Of a stretch of DNA of 64,000 nt, positions 8,122 to 16,427 are shown in pieces. The notes beneath the pieces are model-generated. The model saw nothing but the letters and a program-made list of their open reading frames with translations, did no database searches and was not told the DNA's origin. The stretch's first letter is position 1, and every line of letters starts with the position of its first letter. The position numbers and the translations under genes were made by a program. The DNA comes from Desulfatitalea alkaliphila (GTDB taxonomy: Bacteria; Desulfobacterota; Desulfobacteria; Desulfobacterales; Desulfosarcinaceae), in NCBI RefSeq assembly GCF_022968795.1, contig NZ_JALJRB010000008.1, positions 1 through 64,000 of the forward strand. Reading direction: 5' to 3'.

Positions 8122-9895
8122 AAAACTGATCATCGCCAATTGCAGCGGCTTTTACGGCGACCGCCTGTCGGCGGCCAGGGAAATGGTTCAAGGCGGCCCC
8201 ATCGATGTGCTCACCGGGGATTACCTGGCTGAACTCACCATGGCGATCCTGCTGCAGAAGAAACGCAAATCGGCCGAGGGCGGTTACGTCCCCACCTTTC
8301 TCAAACAGATGGAAGAGGTCATGGGAAAATGCCTGGAAAAGGGCATACGCGTGGTCTCCAACGCCGGCGGGCTGAACCCGGCGGCCCTGGCCCGTGCGCT
8401 GGGAGCCGTCGCTGAGGCGCTCGGGCTTTCGCCCAAGATCGCCTATATCGAAGGGGACGATTTGATGCCGCGGCTGGCGGAGCTCCAGCAGGCGGGTGAA
8501 CCTTTCACGCATATGGACAAGGGCATCCGCCTGGCCGATGCCGGGGCCGTTCCTATTTCGGCCAATGCCTACCTGGGCGCCTGGGGGATCGCCGCGGCCC
8601 TGGCGCAGGAAGCGGACATTGTGGTCTGCGGCCGCGTGGCCGATGCCGCCCTGGTGGCCGGCCCCTGCGCCTGGCGCTTCGGCTGGCGGCGCACCGACTG
8701 GGACCCGTTGGCCGGTGCTTATGCCGCCGGGCACATCATCGAGTGCGGCGCCCAGGCGACGGGCGGCAACTATTCCTTTATTCACGAAGTGCCTTCCTAC
8801 CACGATGTGGGATTTCCCATCGCCGAGATGCATGCCGACGGCAGCTTTGTCATCACCAAGCACCCCGGTACCGGCGGACTGGTGTCGGTCGGCACGGTGA
8901 CCGCCCAGTTGCTCTACGAAATCGACGCCCCCACCTACCTGACGCCCGACGTGGCAGTGCGCTTCGACACCCTTTCGCTGATCCAGGAGGGGCCTGACCG
9001 GGTGCGCGGCACGGGCACGCGGGGCGAACCGCCCCCTGCGACCACCAAGGTCTGCATCAACACCCTGGGCGGGTACAAGAATACCATGACGGTTGTCCTG
9101 ACCGGTCTGGACATCGACCGCAAGGCCGAGATCGTCAGCCGAACCCTGCTCGACAGCCTGGGCGGCCGCGAGCGGTTCCAGACGGTGGACGTGCAGCTCG
9201 TGCATTCCGAAAAGAGCGACCCGCGCAGCAACGACGAGGCCTTCGCCTATCTGCGCATCACGGTGATGGACCCGGATGCGGACAAGGTCGGAAAAGGCTT
9301 TTCGGCCAAGGTGGTGGAGATGGCCCTGGCCGGCATTCCCGGCTTCACCTTGACTTCGCCGCCCACCAACGGGGCGCCGGCGGTGGTGCATTGGCCTGCG
9401 CTGGTTGCAAACCGCCACATCCATCAAACGGTCTGCATCGACGGCCGGCCGGCCGAGGTGATCGAGGCCGCCGTGGTCTGCGAACCCTTTACGGTGTCTC
9501 CCGGCGAACCCGAGATCATGGCGGTTCCGGGCGGCAAAACCGTCCGGGCGCCTCTGGGGAGGGCCTTTGCCACGCGCTCCGGCGACAAAGGCGGTAATGC
9601 CAACCTCGGCATCTGGGGCAAAACGCCGGAAGCCTACGCGTTCCTGCAAAGTTTTCTGACCACCGAACGCCTCAAGGCGCTGCTGCCCGATTGCGCTTCT
9701 TTTACCATCGACCGATATGCGCTGCCCAACCTGCTCGCGCTCAATTTCTACATCCGCGGGTTGCTGGGCGACGGCGTGGCGGCGTCGGTGCGCAGCGATC
9801 CCCAAGCCAAGACCCTGGGGGAATACCTAAGGGCGAAAATGGTGGAGATGCCCGCCTCGATCCTGGTGGCCTTTCCGGACAACAAGGAGCAATGA
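8108..9895 (+). CDS. AtuA-like (DUF1446) acyclic terpene utilisation family protein
   Basis: About 595 residues starting MRDPEKLIIANCSGFYGDRL after AAGGAGGG. The N-terminal two thirds are DUF1446/AtuA (SNAGGLNPAALARALG, VVCGRVADAALVAGP, ECGAQATGGNYS). The last about 110 residues are the small AtuA-like domain (ATRSGDKGGNANLGIWGKTP) fused in one chain, as in many family members. AtuA proteins occur with geranyl-CoA-type carboxylases, but their biochemical role is not settled. It overlaps the truncated gene at 7972-8121 by 14 bases. Confidence 0.88.
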   Translation: MRDPEKLIIANCSGFYGDRLSAAREMVQGGPIDVLTGDYLAELTMAILLQKKRKSAEGGYVPTFLKQMEEVMGKCLEKGIRVVSNAGGLNPAALARALGAVAEALGLSPKIAYIEGDDLMPRLAELQQAGEPFTHMDKGIRLADAGAVPISANAYLGAWGIAAALAQEADIVVCGRVADAALVAGPCAWRFGWRRTDWDPLAGAYAAGHIIECGAQATGGNYSFIHEVPSYHDVGFPIAEMHADGSFVITKHPGTGGLVSVGTVTAQLLYEIDAPTYLTPDVAVRFDTLSLIQEGPDRVRGTGTRGEPPPATTKVCINTLGGYKNTMTVVLTGLDIDRKAEIVSRTLLDSLGGRERFQTVDVQLVHSEKSDPRSNDEAFAYLRITVMDPDADKVGKGFSAKVVEMALAGIPGFTLTSPPTNGAPAVVHWPALVANRHIHQTVCIDGRPAEVIEAAVVCEPFTVSPGEPEIMAVPGGKTVRAPLGRAFATRSGDKGGNANLGIWGKTPEAYAFLQSFLTTERLKALLPDCASFTIDRYALPNLLALNFYIRGLLGDGVAASVRSDPQAKTLGEYLRAKMVEMPASILVAFPDNKEQ

Positions 9896-10713
9896 TGAAA
9901 TCGATATGCGCCGATCTGGCTGGGGAACAAAACCGCCTGGATGCCCTGGTGAGCGATCTTGCCCCCGCCGATTGGGAAACCCTGGCGCCCTGCGGCAACT
10001 GGACGGTCAAGGATGAGATTTGCCACCTGGCTTACTTCGACTATACAGGCCGCCTGTCCGCCACCGATCCCGCCGCATTCCAGCGACACCTGGCCGAGGA
10101 CCTGGGACGCTTCAAGAACATGGACGAAGCCGTTGCATTCACCCTGGCCAAGGGGCGGGCCATGTCCACCAGCGAGCTGCTCGCCTGGTGGCGCCAGGAG
10201 CGCGGGCAACTGGTCGACGCCCTGTCGCGCCTGAGCCCCAAGGCGCGCCTGCCGTGGTACGGACCGACCATGAGCGCACGCTCGTTCGCCGGCGCCCGGC
10301 TCATGGAGACCTGGGCCCACGGTCAGGATATCCATGATGTCCTGGGGGTCCAACGCACCGCCGGCCCGGGGTTGCGCCATATCGCCCATCTGGGCGTCGT
10401 CACCTTCGGCTGGAGCTTCAGCAACCGGGGTCTGCAAATTCCCGAAACCCCGGTGCGCGTGGAACTGACCGCGCCCTCGGGCGAAATCTGGACCTGGGGC
10501 GATGCGGCCGCGGCCCAACGCATCAGCGGCCCGGCCGTGGATTTTTGCTTGGTGGTCATCCAGCGGCGCCACGTGGACGATACCGCCCTGGTGGTCATCG
10601 GCGATGTGGCCCGCAAATGGATGGCGGTGGCCCAGTGCTTCGCCGGACCGCCCACGCCGGGCCCGGCCCCGGGGACCCGGCTCACGCGGCAGCAAAAGGG
10701 AGACACAGCATGA
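9892..10713 (+). CDS. DinB-like/MDMPI N-terminal domain protein (TIGR03084-like)
   Basis: 273 residues, ATG overlapping the upstream TGA. The four-helix DinB/maleylpyruvate-isomerase fold is suggested by NWTVKDEICHLAYFD near residue 40 and ETWAHGQDIHDVLG near 145; these histidines could form the metal site. A beta-rich SCP2-like C-terminal part follows. Similar proteins sit beside acyl-CoA dehydrogenases and AtuA genes in other genomes, to my memory. No reaction can be named; a thiol-dependent transferase or isomerase role is only a possibility. Confidence 0.72.
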   Translation: MMKSICADLAGEQNRLDALVSDLAPADWETLAPCGNWTVKDEICHLAYFDYTGRLSATDPAAFQRHLAEDLGRFKNMDEAVAFTLAKGRAMSTSELLAWWRQERGQLVDALSRLSPKARLPWYGPTMSARSFAGARLMETWAHGQDIHDVLGVQRTAGPGLRHIAHLGVVTFGWSFSNRGLQIPETPVRVELTAPSGEIWTWGDAAAAQRISGPAVDFCLVVIQRRHVDDTALVVIGDVARKWMAVAQCFAGPPTPGPAPGTRLTRQQKGDTA

Positions 10714-11861
10714 GTCAAAATTTGTATTTCAGCAAAGAACACGAGCAGGTGCGCGCGGCGGTGCGTGATTTCGTGAACAAGCGCATCAACCCTTTCATCG
10801 ATGAATGGGAGGAAAAGGGGGCCGCGCCGCTGCACGCGCTGTTCAAGGAGATGGGCGAACTCGGCTTCCTGGGCATCCGCTACGACGAAAAATACGGCGG
10901 AGAAGGCCTGGACTACTGGTACGAGACGGTGATGCTCGAGGAGATCGCCCGCGCGCGCTGCGGCGGCGTGCCCATGGCCATCGCCGTCCAGACCAACATG
11001 GCGACCCCGGCGATTGCGGAGTTCGGCAGCGAGTATCAGAAGCAGACATATCTGCGCCCGGCCATCCGCGGGGAAATGGTGGGCGCCATCGCCGTCACGG
11101 AACCCGATGCCGGCTCGGATGTGGCGGCGATCAAGACGTTCGCCAAACGGGACGGCGACAGTTACGTGCTCAACGGGTCGAAGACCTATATCACCAACGG
11201 CACCCAGGCCGACTTTCTGACGCTCCTGGCCCGCACCAGCGATGCGCCGGGGTATCACTCCTTCAGCCTCTTCGTGGTGCCCACCGATCTTCCCGGATTC
11301 AAGATCAGCAAGAAGCTCGACAAGCTGGGCATGCGCAGCAGCGATACGGCCGAGATCTACTTCGACGACCTGCGGATTCCGGCCGAAAACCTCATCGGCC
11401 GGGAAGGCGAAGGGTTCATTTACCAAATGAAGCAGTTTCAGCATGAGCGCTTTTCGGCCCTGCCCATCTGCTACATCGGCGCCGAAGAGATGATCAACGA
11501 AACCGTGACCTATATCAAAGGGCGCCTCGTTTTCGGCAAGCCTCTGATCACGAAGCAGGTCCTGCGCCATCGCCTGGTGGACTGGCTCAGCGAGATCGAG
11601 TGTCTGCGGCAGCTCACCTATCACATCGTGCGCCTGAAGATGGCCGGCCGGGACGCCACCCGTGAGATTTCCATGGGCAAATTGATGGGCGGGCGGGTCC
11701 TGAACCAGGTGGCCGACGGCTGTCTGCAAATGCACGGCGGCATGGGGTTCATGAACGAAATGCGGGTGTCGCGGTTTTTCCGGGATGCCCGGCTGATCTC
11801 CATCGGGGCCGGCGCCAGTGAAGTCATGAGCGATATCATCGCCAAACTCGAAGGGTTTTGA
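10710..11861 (+). CDS. acyl-CoA dehydrogenase
   Basis: 383 residues with the standard three-domain fold: helical N-domain, FAD-contact strand AVTEPDAGSDVAAIKT, YITNGTQAD, and C-terminal QMHGGMGFMNEMRVSRFFRD. The start overlaps the previous stop. It would introduce the alpha-beta double bond into the branched acyl-CoA that the carboxylase later uses (role of AtuD/LiuA), passing electrons to ETF. Substrate assignment comes from context. Confidence 0.9.
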   Translation: MSQNLYFSKEHEQVRAAVRDFVNKRINPFIDEWEEKGAAPLHALFKEMGELGFLGIRYDEKYGGEGLDYWYETVMLEEIARARCGGVPMAIAVQTNMATPAIAEFGSEYQKQTYLRPAIRGEMVGAIAVTEPDAGSDVAAIKTFAKRDGDSYVLNGSKTYITNGTQADFLTLLARTSDAPGYHSFSLFVVPTDLPGFKISKKLDKLGMRSSDTAEIYFDDLRIPAENLIGREGEGFIYQMKQFQHERFSALPICYIGAEEMINETVTYIKGRLVFGKPLITKQVLRHRLVDWLSEIECLRQLTYHIVRLKMAGRDATREISMGKLMGGRVLNQVADGCLQMHGGMGFMNEMRVSRFFRDARLISIGAGASEVMSDIIAKLEGF

Positions 11862-11938
11862 CACAGGAGACATCGGAAGTGCCATAAGCGTACGTAGGGT
11901 CCAGAACGATTCAACCATTTTCAGAAGGAGCTGGGATC

Positions 11939-13447
11939 ATGAAAATCAACATCGGTTATCTGCTCTACAAGCGGGCTATGCTGAGTCCCAAGCTGGAGGC
12001 CCTGGTGGTGGGTGATGTGCGGCGTTCCTATCGGGAGTTGAACGATCGCGCCAACCGGGTTGCCAACGCCATGCGCGCCATGGGGGTCGATCGGGGCGAT
12101 CGCGTGGCGGTGCTGGCCTTGAACGATCCGGAATATCTGGAACTCTACTTCGGACTGGCAAAAATCGGTGTGGTCATGGTGCCCATGAATTATCGTCTGG
12201 CGCCTCCCGAGGTGGCCTACATCGCCAATGACTGCGGGACACAGCTTCTCATCTTCGGCAAGGAGTTCGTCCCGGTGGCCGAAGCCATCCGCACCCAGAT
12301 CCCGGCCAAGCGCTTCATCGGCATCATGGAGGACCCCCCGGCCTGGGCCCAATCCTACCAAACGCTCATGGAAGCCGCCCCGACCGACGAACCCGAGCAC
12401 ATCGGCGGGGATGACGACACCTTGACGATCCTCTACACCTCCGGCACCACCGGCCGGCCCAAAGGGGCTGAATTGACCCACAACGGCTATTATCATACAT
12501 CGGTGGACCTCAAGGCCACGCTTACCGATGTCGGCACCCGCATGCTGATGCCCCTGCCCCTGTTTCATATCGGCGCCCTGGCGCCGGTGCCCATGTGCGC
12601 CCACTTCGGTACGACAATGATATTTCAGCGCGCCTTCGAACCGGCCGAATTTCTCAATCTGATTCAGACCGAGCATGTTTCCTGGTTCGGCTCGGTGCCC
12701 CAGGTGCTGATGTTCCTGCGCTCGGTGCCCCAATTCGAAACCTTCGATTGGTCCACCATCAAACTGGCCCTGGTCTATGCGGCGCCCGTGCCGGTGCCCC
12801 TGATCGAGGCCTTTGCCGAAAAGGGAATGGAGGTGCGCCAACTCTACGGCTTGACCGAATGCACCGGCCCGGCATCGGTCATCGATGGGGAATGGGCGAT
12901 CCGCAAAGCCGGCTCCTGCGGCCCCCCGTTCTTCCACACCGACATCCGGGTGGTGGACCTGGACGGCAAGCAGGTCGCCCCCGACGCGCCCGGCGAGTTG
13001 CTCATGCGCACCACCCACCTCATGAAGGGTTACTACAACAACCCGACGGCGACGGCGCAGACCATCATCGACGGGTGGCTCCACACCGGTGATATCGCCA
13101 GGATGGACGCCGACGGGTTTTTGTACATCCTGGACCGCAAAAAGGACATGATCATCTCCGGCGGCGAGAACATCTATCCGGCCGAAGTGGAGGGGTGCCT
13201 GCTCGGCCACCCGAGCATCGCCGACATCGGCGTGATCGGCATTCCGGACGCAAAGTGGGGTGAAGCCGTCAAGGCCGTCGTGGTGCTCAAAAAGGGGGAA
13301 AGCCTCACGCAGGAAGACCTCATCGACTGGTGCCGGGACAAACTGGCGAAGTACAAAACCCCGAAGCAGGTGGTCTTCACCGATCAAATCCCGCGCACAC
13401 CCACGGGCAAAATTCTTAAACGGATACTGCGCGAACAGTTCGCATAG
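11939..13447 (+). CDS. acyl-CoA synthetase (AMP-forming)
   Basis: 502 residues of the ANL family: P-loop YTSGTTGRPKGAELTH, YGLTECTGPASV (A5), GWLHTGDIARMD (A7), DRKKDMIISGGENIYPAEVE (A8) and the C-terminal catalytic lysine in PTGKILKRILRE. AGAAGGAG precedes the ATG. It activates a carboxylic acid to its CoA ester, probably the entry step for the substrate of this operon. Last gene of the run; a GC-rich hairpin follows at 13483. Confidence 0.9.
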   Translation: MKINIGYLLYKRAMLSPKLEALVVGDVRRSYRELNDRANRVANAMRAMGVDRGDRVAVLALNDPEYLELYFGLAKIGVVMVPMNYRLAPPEVAYIANDCGTQLLIFGKEFVPVAEAIRTQIPAKRFIGIMEDPPAWAQSYQTLMEAAPTDEPEHIGGDDDTLTILYTSGTTGRPKGAELTHNGYYHTSVDLKATLTDVGTRMLMPLPLFHIGALAPVPMCAHFGTTMIFQRAFEPAEFLNLIQTEHVSWFGSVPQVLMFLRSVPQFETFDWSTIKLALVYAAPVPVPLIEAFAEKGMEVRQLYGLTECTGPASVIDGEWAIRKAGSCGPPFFHTDIRVVDLDGKQVAPDAPGELLMRTTHLMKGYYNNPTATAQTIIDGWLHTGDIARMDADGFLYILDRKKDMIISGGENIYPAEVEGCLLGHPSIADIGVIGIPDAKWGEAVKAVVVLKKGESLTQEDLIDWCRDKLAKYKTPKQVVFTDQIPRTPTGKILKRILREQFA

Positions 13448-13482
13448 TCAAACCAATCGTTCAAGGTGACCCATGTGGGACG

Positions 13483-13505
13483 GGCGCCCCGAAGCGCGGG
13501 GCGCC
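13483..13505 (+). terminator. GC-rich hairpin after acyl-CoA synthetase gene
   Basis: GGCGCCCCG at 13483-13491 pairs perfectly with CGGGGCGCC at 13497-13505 across a 5-base loop, 36 bases after the stop. No T-run follows, so it may stabilise the mRNA end or act as a weak terminator. Confidence 0.4.
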
Positions 13506-13603
13506 ACTCACCAGACGGGCAGTTGCCGTCCCCTATCATGAGTTCGCCATCGGCGATGCACTGGGATGGCCGACTGGGTTTTTAAAAAGGGTATAAAGGT
13601 TTT

Positions 13604-13897
13604 ATGCGGATCCGCCGATACTATTTCCAGCCCGAAACTCCAAAAATAGGATCCTGGTCGATGTTGGAAATATTGGTGGGCCTGGCGACATTATGGATCT
13701 TGAAGCGGCGCTTCCCGAATGCCGGTGCCGCAGATGGAAAAGACGCTGAGATCGTCCCCTTCCCCTTCATTCATCACCAAGACCGGGGGGATGGCGCGCC
13801 TTTTTCGTTTGTGGATGACGATTTCGACAGCGACTGCGACACTGCTCTGATTGATGAAATCCTCGATGAAGGCGGCGATGATGAATTCATAGAATGA
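13604..13897 (+). CDS. small hypothetical protein with one hydrophobic segment
   Basis: 97 residues. A hydrophobic stretch (MLEILVGLATLWIL) at about 20-33 could be one membrane segment or an anchor. The C-terminal half is strongly acidic (FSFVDDDFDSDCDTALIDEI). AAAGG lies shortly before the ATG. I do not recognise a family. Amino-acid use looks like a real protein rather than a shadow frame, but no domain supports it. Confidence 0.4.
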   Translation: MRIRRYYFQPETPKIGSWSMLEILVGLATLWILKRRFPNAGAADGKDAEIVPFPFIHHQDRGDGAPFSFVDDDFDSDCDTALIDEILDEGGDDEFIE

Positions 13898-14249
13898 CCC
13901 GCCCGGGGCGTCAATCCATCCAAAATGGACATGGCGATCCTGATGGGCGGTGATCGAAGGTATCTCTCCAATCCCTGAACAATGGCCTTCCCGACGGCTA
14001 CCCGGCTTCACAGCTTTTTCCGGTTCAACAAACGACTACCTGGCGCACCTGGCGGTTCACTGTATTCAAGGTCGGTGAGCGTGCCATCGTCATCGGTGCT
14101 GATCACCGGTGCTCAAGTTAATATCCAACTGGCCGATATTGACCGCAGATATTTGTGCCGAAGGGTAAGGCACGCATGCGAGCGGATATGGCCCATGGAA
14201 TTGCAATTGGATTTTCACTTTGGCACAAATCATTGAGCAGGAGCGACGA
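13898..14249. other. intergenic, no recognised gene
   Basis: About 350 bases before the metallophosphoesterase. A frame at 13982-14236 has no ribosome site and no recognisable content. The short self-complementary sequence CACCGGTG occurs at about 14103-14110. Probably holds the promoter of the next gene, which I could not pick out. Confidence 0.45.
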
Positions 14250-16187
14250 ATGAAAAACCACTTTTCGAATCACAGCGGCGATGCCGTGCAGGGCAGCGGC
14301 TTATCGCGCCGTGACTTTATAAAAGCGACCGCCGGTGGTGTTGCATGTATTTCTTTCAGTACATGGATGCTTGGGTGCGGCGGCCACGGCAACCGGTCGG
14401 CCCAGGTCCCGAGTTATCCGATTGATACCGATGTTCAAACGACGCTTGAGAGGACCATCGAGCCCGGCATGACATCGGGCGCGATTGCGCCTGAAGATCT
14501 CCGCAGGATTTCAGACTATGACCAAAACGGCTATGGTTTCTGGAATTATGGCGCACCGCTGGTTGCCGAACAACGCGACGACATCATGGGGACGTCCTAT
14601 GCTCCTCCGAGAAGCAATGATCCTGCGACCCTGCTGAGATTTTTTGCCATTTCCGACATCCATATCACGGATAAAGAATCGCCATCGCAGTTGATCTATT
14701 TGCAACCGCTGAATCAATATGGGTTCGAGGCCGGCGTCACATCGGTCTATTCGCCCGTCATGCTGTACACCACCCATGTGCTCGACGCGGCGATCCAAAC
14801 GGTGAACGCCCTGCACAAAAGCAATCCCATCGACTTCGGCATCTCTCTGGGAGACACCTGCAACAGCACTCAGAACAACGAGCTGCGATGGTATATCGAT
14901 GTGTTCGACGGCCGGATCATCCACCCCGCTTCCGGTGCGCAGGTGGGCGCCGACCGCATCGATTATCAGCGGCCTTTCAAGGCCGCGGGGCTCCATCCGT
15001 CGATTCCCTGGTATCAAACCATGGGAAATCACGATCATTTCTGGATGGGCTCGATCCCACCGGACGGCCGAGAGGGCAATGATTCGAGCCTGCGGGATTC
15101 CTGCACCAGCAACGAAGTGATTGCCATGTCGAATCTCCTCGTCAGGGGTAACGACATATACAGCTATAAACAACCCGGGGAGACCAGGTACTATATGGGC
15201 GTCCTTGATGGCGCCACCCCGAACGGGGAGATCATAAATTGCGGTCAAGTCGAAAACTTCAGCAGGCCGCCCAGGGTTGTCGCCGACCGGGACCGCTATT
15301 CATTGACCAAAAGGGAATGGGTTGAAGCCTTTTTCAACACCTCCACCGAGCCGGCCGGTCACGGCTTCGGTCTGGTCCCCGCCGGCAAGGATCCCGATTT
15401 TGCCTGTTACAGCTTCGTGCCGAAAGCAGATATCCCCATCAAGGTGATCGTCCTGGACAACACCCAACGGGAAGACGACCAATCCACCGCCATCCATGGG
15501 CATGGTTATCTGGACGAAGCCCGCTGGCAATGGCTCAAGGCGGAGCTTGCGGACGGTGATGCACGGCATCAACTCATGATCATCGCATCGCACGTGCCGA
15601 TTTGCGTCCAGAAAACCGGTAGCTTTATGGAGTGGCTCGATAATTCCACCAATCCCGATGCACCGCAAAATGCGGCCACCCTCGTCGAACTGCTTGAAGA
15701 ACTGCACAGCCATCCCAATTTACTGATGTGGATGGCCGGTCATCGTCATTTCAATACCGTCAAGGCATTTGAATCGCCTGATGAAAACTTTCCTGAGAAT
15801 GGCTTCTGGCAGGTGGAAACCTCGTCGCTGCGTGATTTTCCGCAGCAGCTGCGCATGTTTGATATCAAGCTCAACAGCGACTATACCGTTTCCATCATGA
15901 CGACCAATGTCGATCCGGCCGCCAAGGAGGGAACGCCCGCCTGGACCGCACGCAAGTATGCCGTCGCGGCGCAGCAGATTGTCAACACAGAGGGGATTTA
16001 TCAAGCGGACAACACGACCAATTACCTTGTCGATCCCGTCACTCAAAACGAAACACGCTCGGACGGCGAGGTTCTTATGGACCCGAGCATTCGGCCGATG
16101 CCGACGGGTTCGTACAATGCCGAGCTGCGCATGCAATTGAGCCCGGCAATGAGGGCGCAAATGCAGTCGCTGTTCCCCGCACTGTAG
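14250..16187 (+). CDS. Tat-exported metallophosphoesterase (TIGR03768-like)
   Basis: 645 residues from the ATG after AGGAGCGACGA. The N-terminus has a twin-arginine signal (SRRDFIKATAGGVACISF) followed by WMLGC, so it may be a lipoprotein. Calcineurin-type metal ligands are all visible: FAISDIHITD, ISLGDTCNS, MGNHDHFW, IASHVPI and MAGHRHFN. The YPIDTDVQTTLERTIEPGMT region resembles the RPA4764/TIGR03768 family as I remember it. It probably hydrolyses a phosphoester in the periplasm; the substrate is unknown. It stands alone and converges on the oxidoreductase gene. Confidence 0.83.
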   Translation: MKNHFSNHSGDAVQGSGLSRRDFIKATAGGVACISFSTWMLGCGGHGNRSAQVPSYPIDTDVQTTLERTIEPGMTSGAIAPEDLRRISDYDQNGYGFWNYGAPLVAEQRDDIMGTSYAPPRSNDPATLLRFFAISDIHITDKESPSQLIYLQPLNQYGFEAGVTSVYSPVMLYTTHVLDAAIQTVNALHKSNPIDFGISLGDTCNSTQNNELRWYIDVFDGRIIHPASGAQVGADRIDYQRPFKAAGLHPSIPWYQTMGNHDHFWMGSIPPDGREGNDSSLRDSCTSNEVIAMSNLLVRGNDIYSYKQPGETRYYMGVLDGATPNGEIINCGQVENFSRPPRVVADRDRYSLTKREWVEAFFNTSTEPAGHGFGLVPAGKDPDFACYSFVPKADIPIKVIVLDNTQREDDQSTAIHGHGYLDEARWQWLKAELADGDARHQLMIIASHVPICVQKTGSFMEWLDNSTNPDAPQNAATLVELLEELHSHPNLLMWMAGHRHFNTVKAFESPDENFPENGFWQVETSSLRDFPQQLRMFDIKLNSDYTVSIMTTNVDPAAKEGTPAWTARKYAVAAQQIVNTEGIYQADNTTNYLVDPVTQNETRSDGEVLMDPSIRPMPTGSYNAELRMQLSPAMRAQMQSLFPAL

Positions 16188-16310
16188 GCGAACAGAGGTC
16201 AGCGATGAAACGCCGGTCGGCAAGCGGTGCTTTGGTATTGTGCGGCAAGCCGCAAAGACCTATGGGCTGGCCAGGAAGCAATTATGGATGAATGCTGTTC
16301 GCGTGGCAAC

Positions 16311-16335
16311 CGTCACCAAGTGGTGGTTGCCACGC
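16311..16335. terminator. hairpin between convergent genes
   Basis: GCGTGGCAAC at 16311-16320 pairs with GTTGCCACGC at 16326-16335, with an inner CACC/GGTG pairing possible. It lies between the convergent metallophosphoesterase and oxidoreductase genes and may end transcripts from either side. No clear T-run. Confidence 0.4.
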
Positions 16336-16427
16336 TCCAATACATGGTTTCAGTTGCGCTTTTGCAAGAAGATCGGCCCGGCGCAAAACGGTGCTGATCG
16401 ACCGGATGCGCCGGGATTGGCAAGATG

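Noticed and set aside
8075-9805. 576-codon open frame antisense to the AtuA-like gene
   Set aside because: Composition (His, Gly, Arg rich) is that of a shadow frame in GC-rich DNA. The plus-strand gene is clear.
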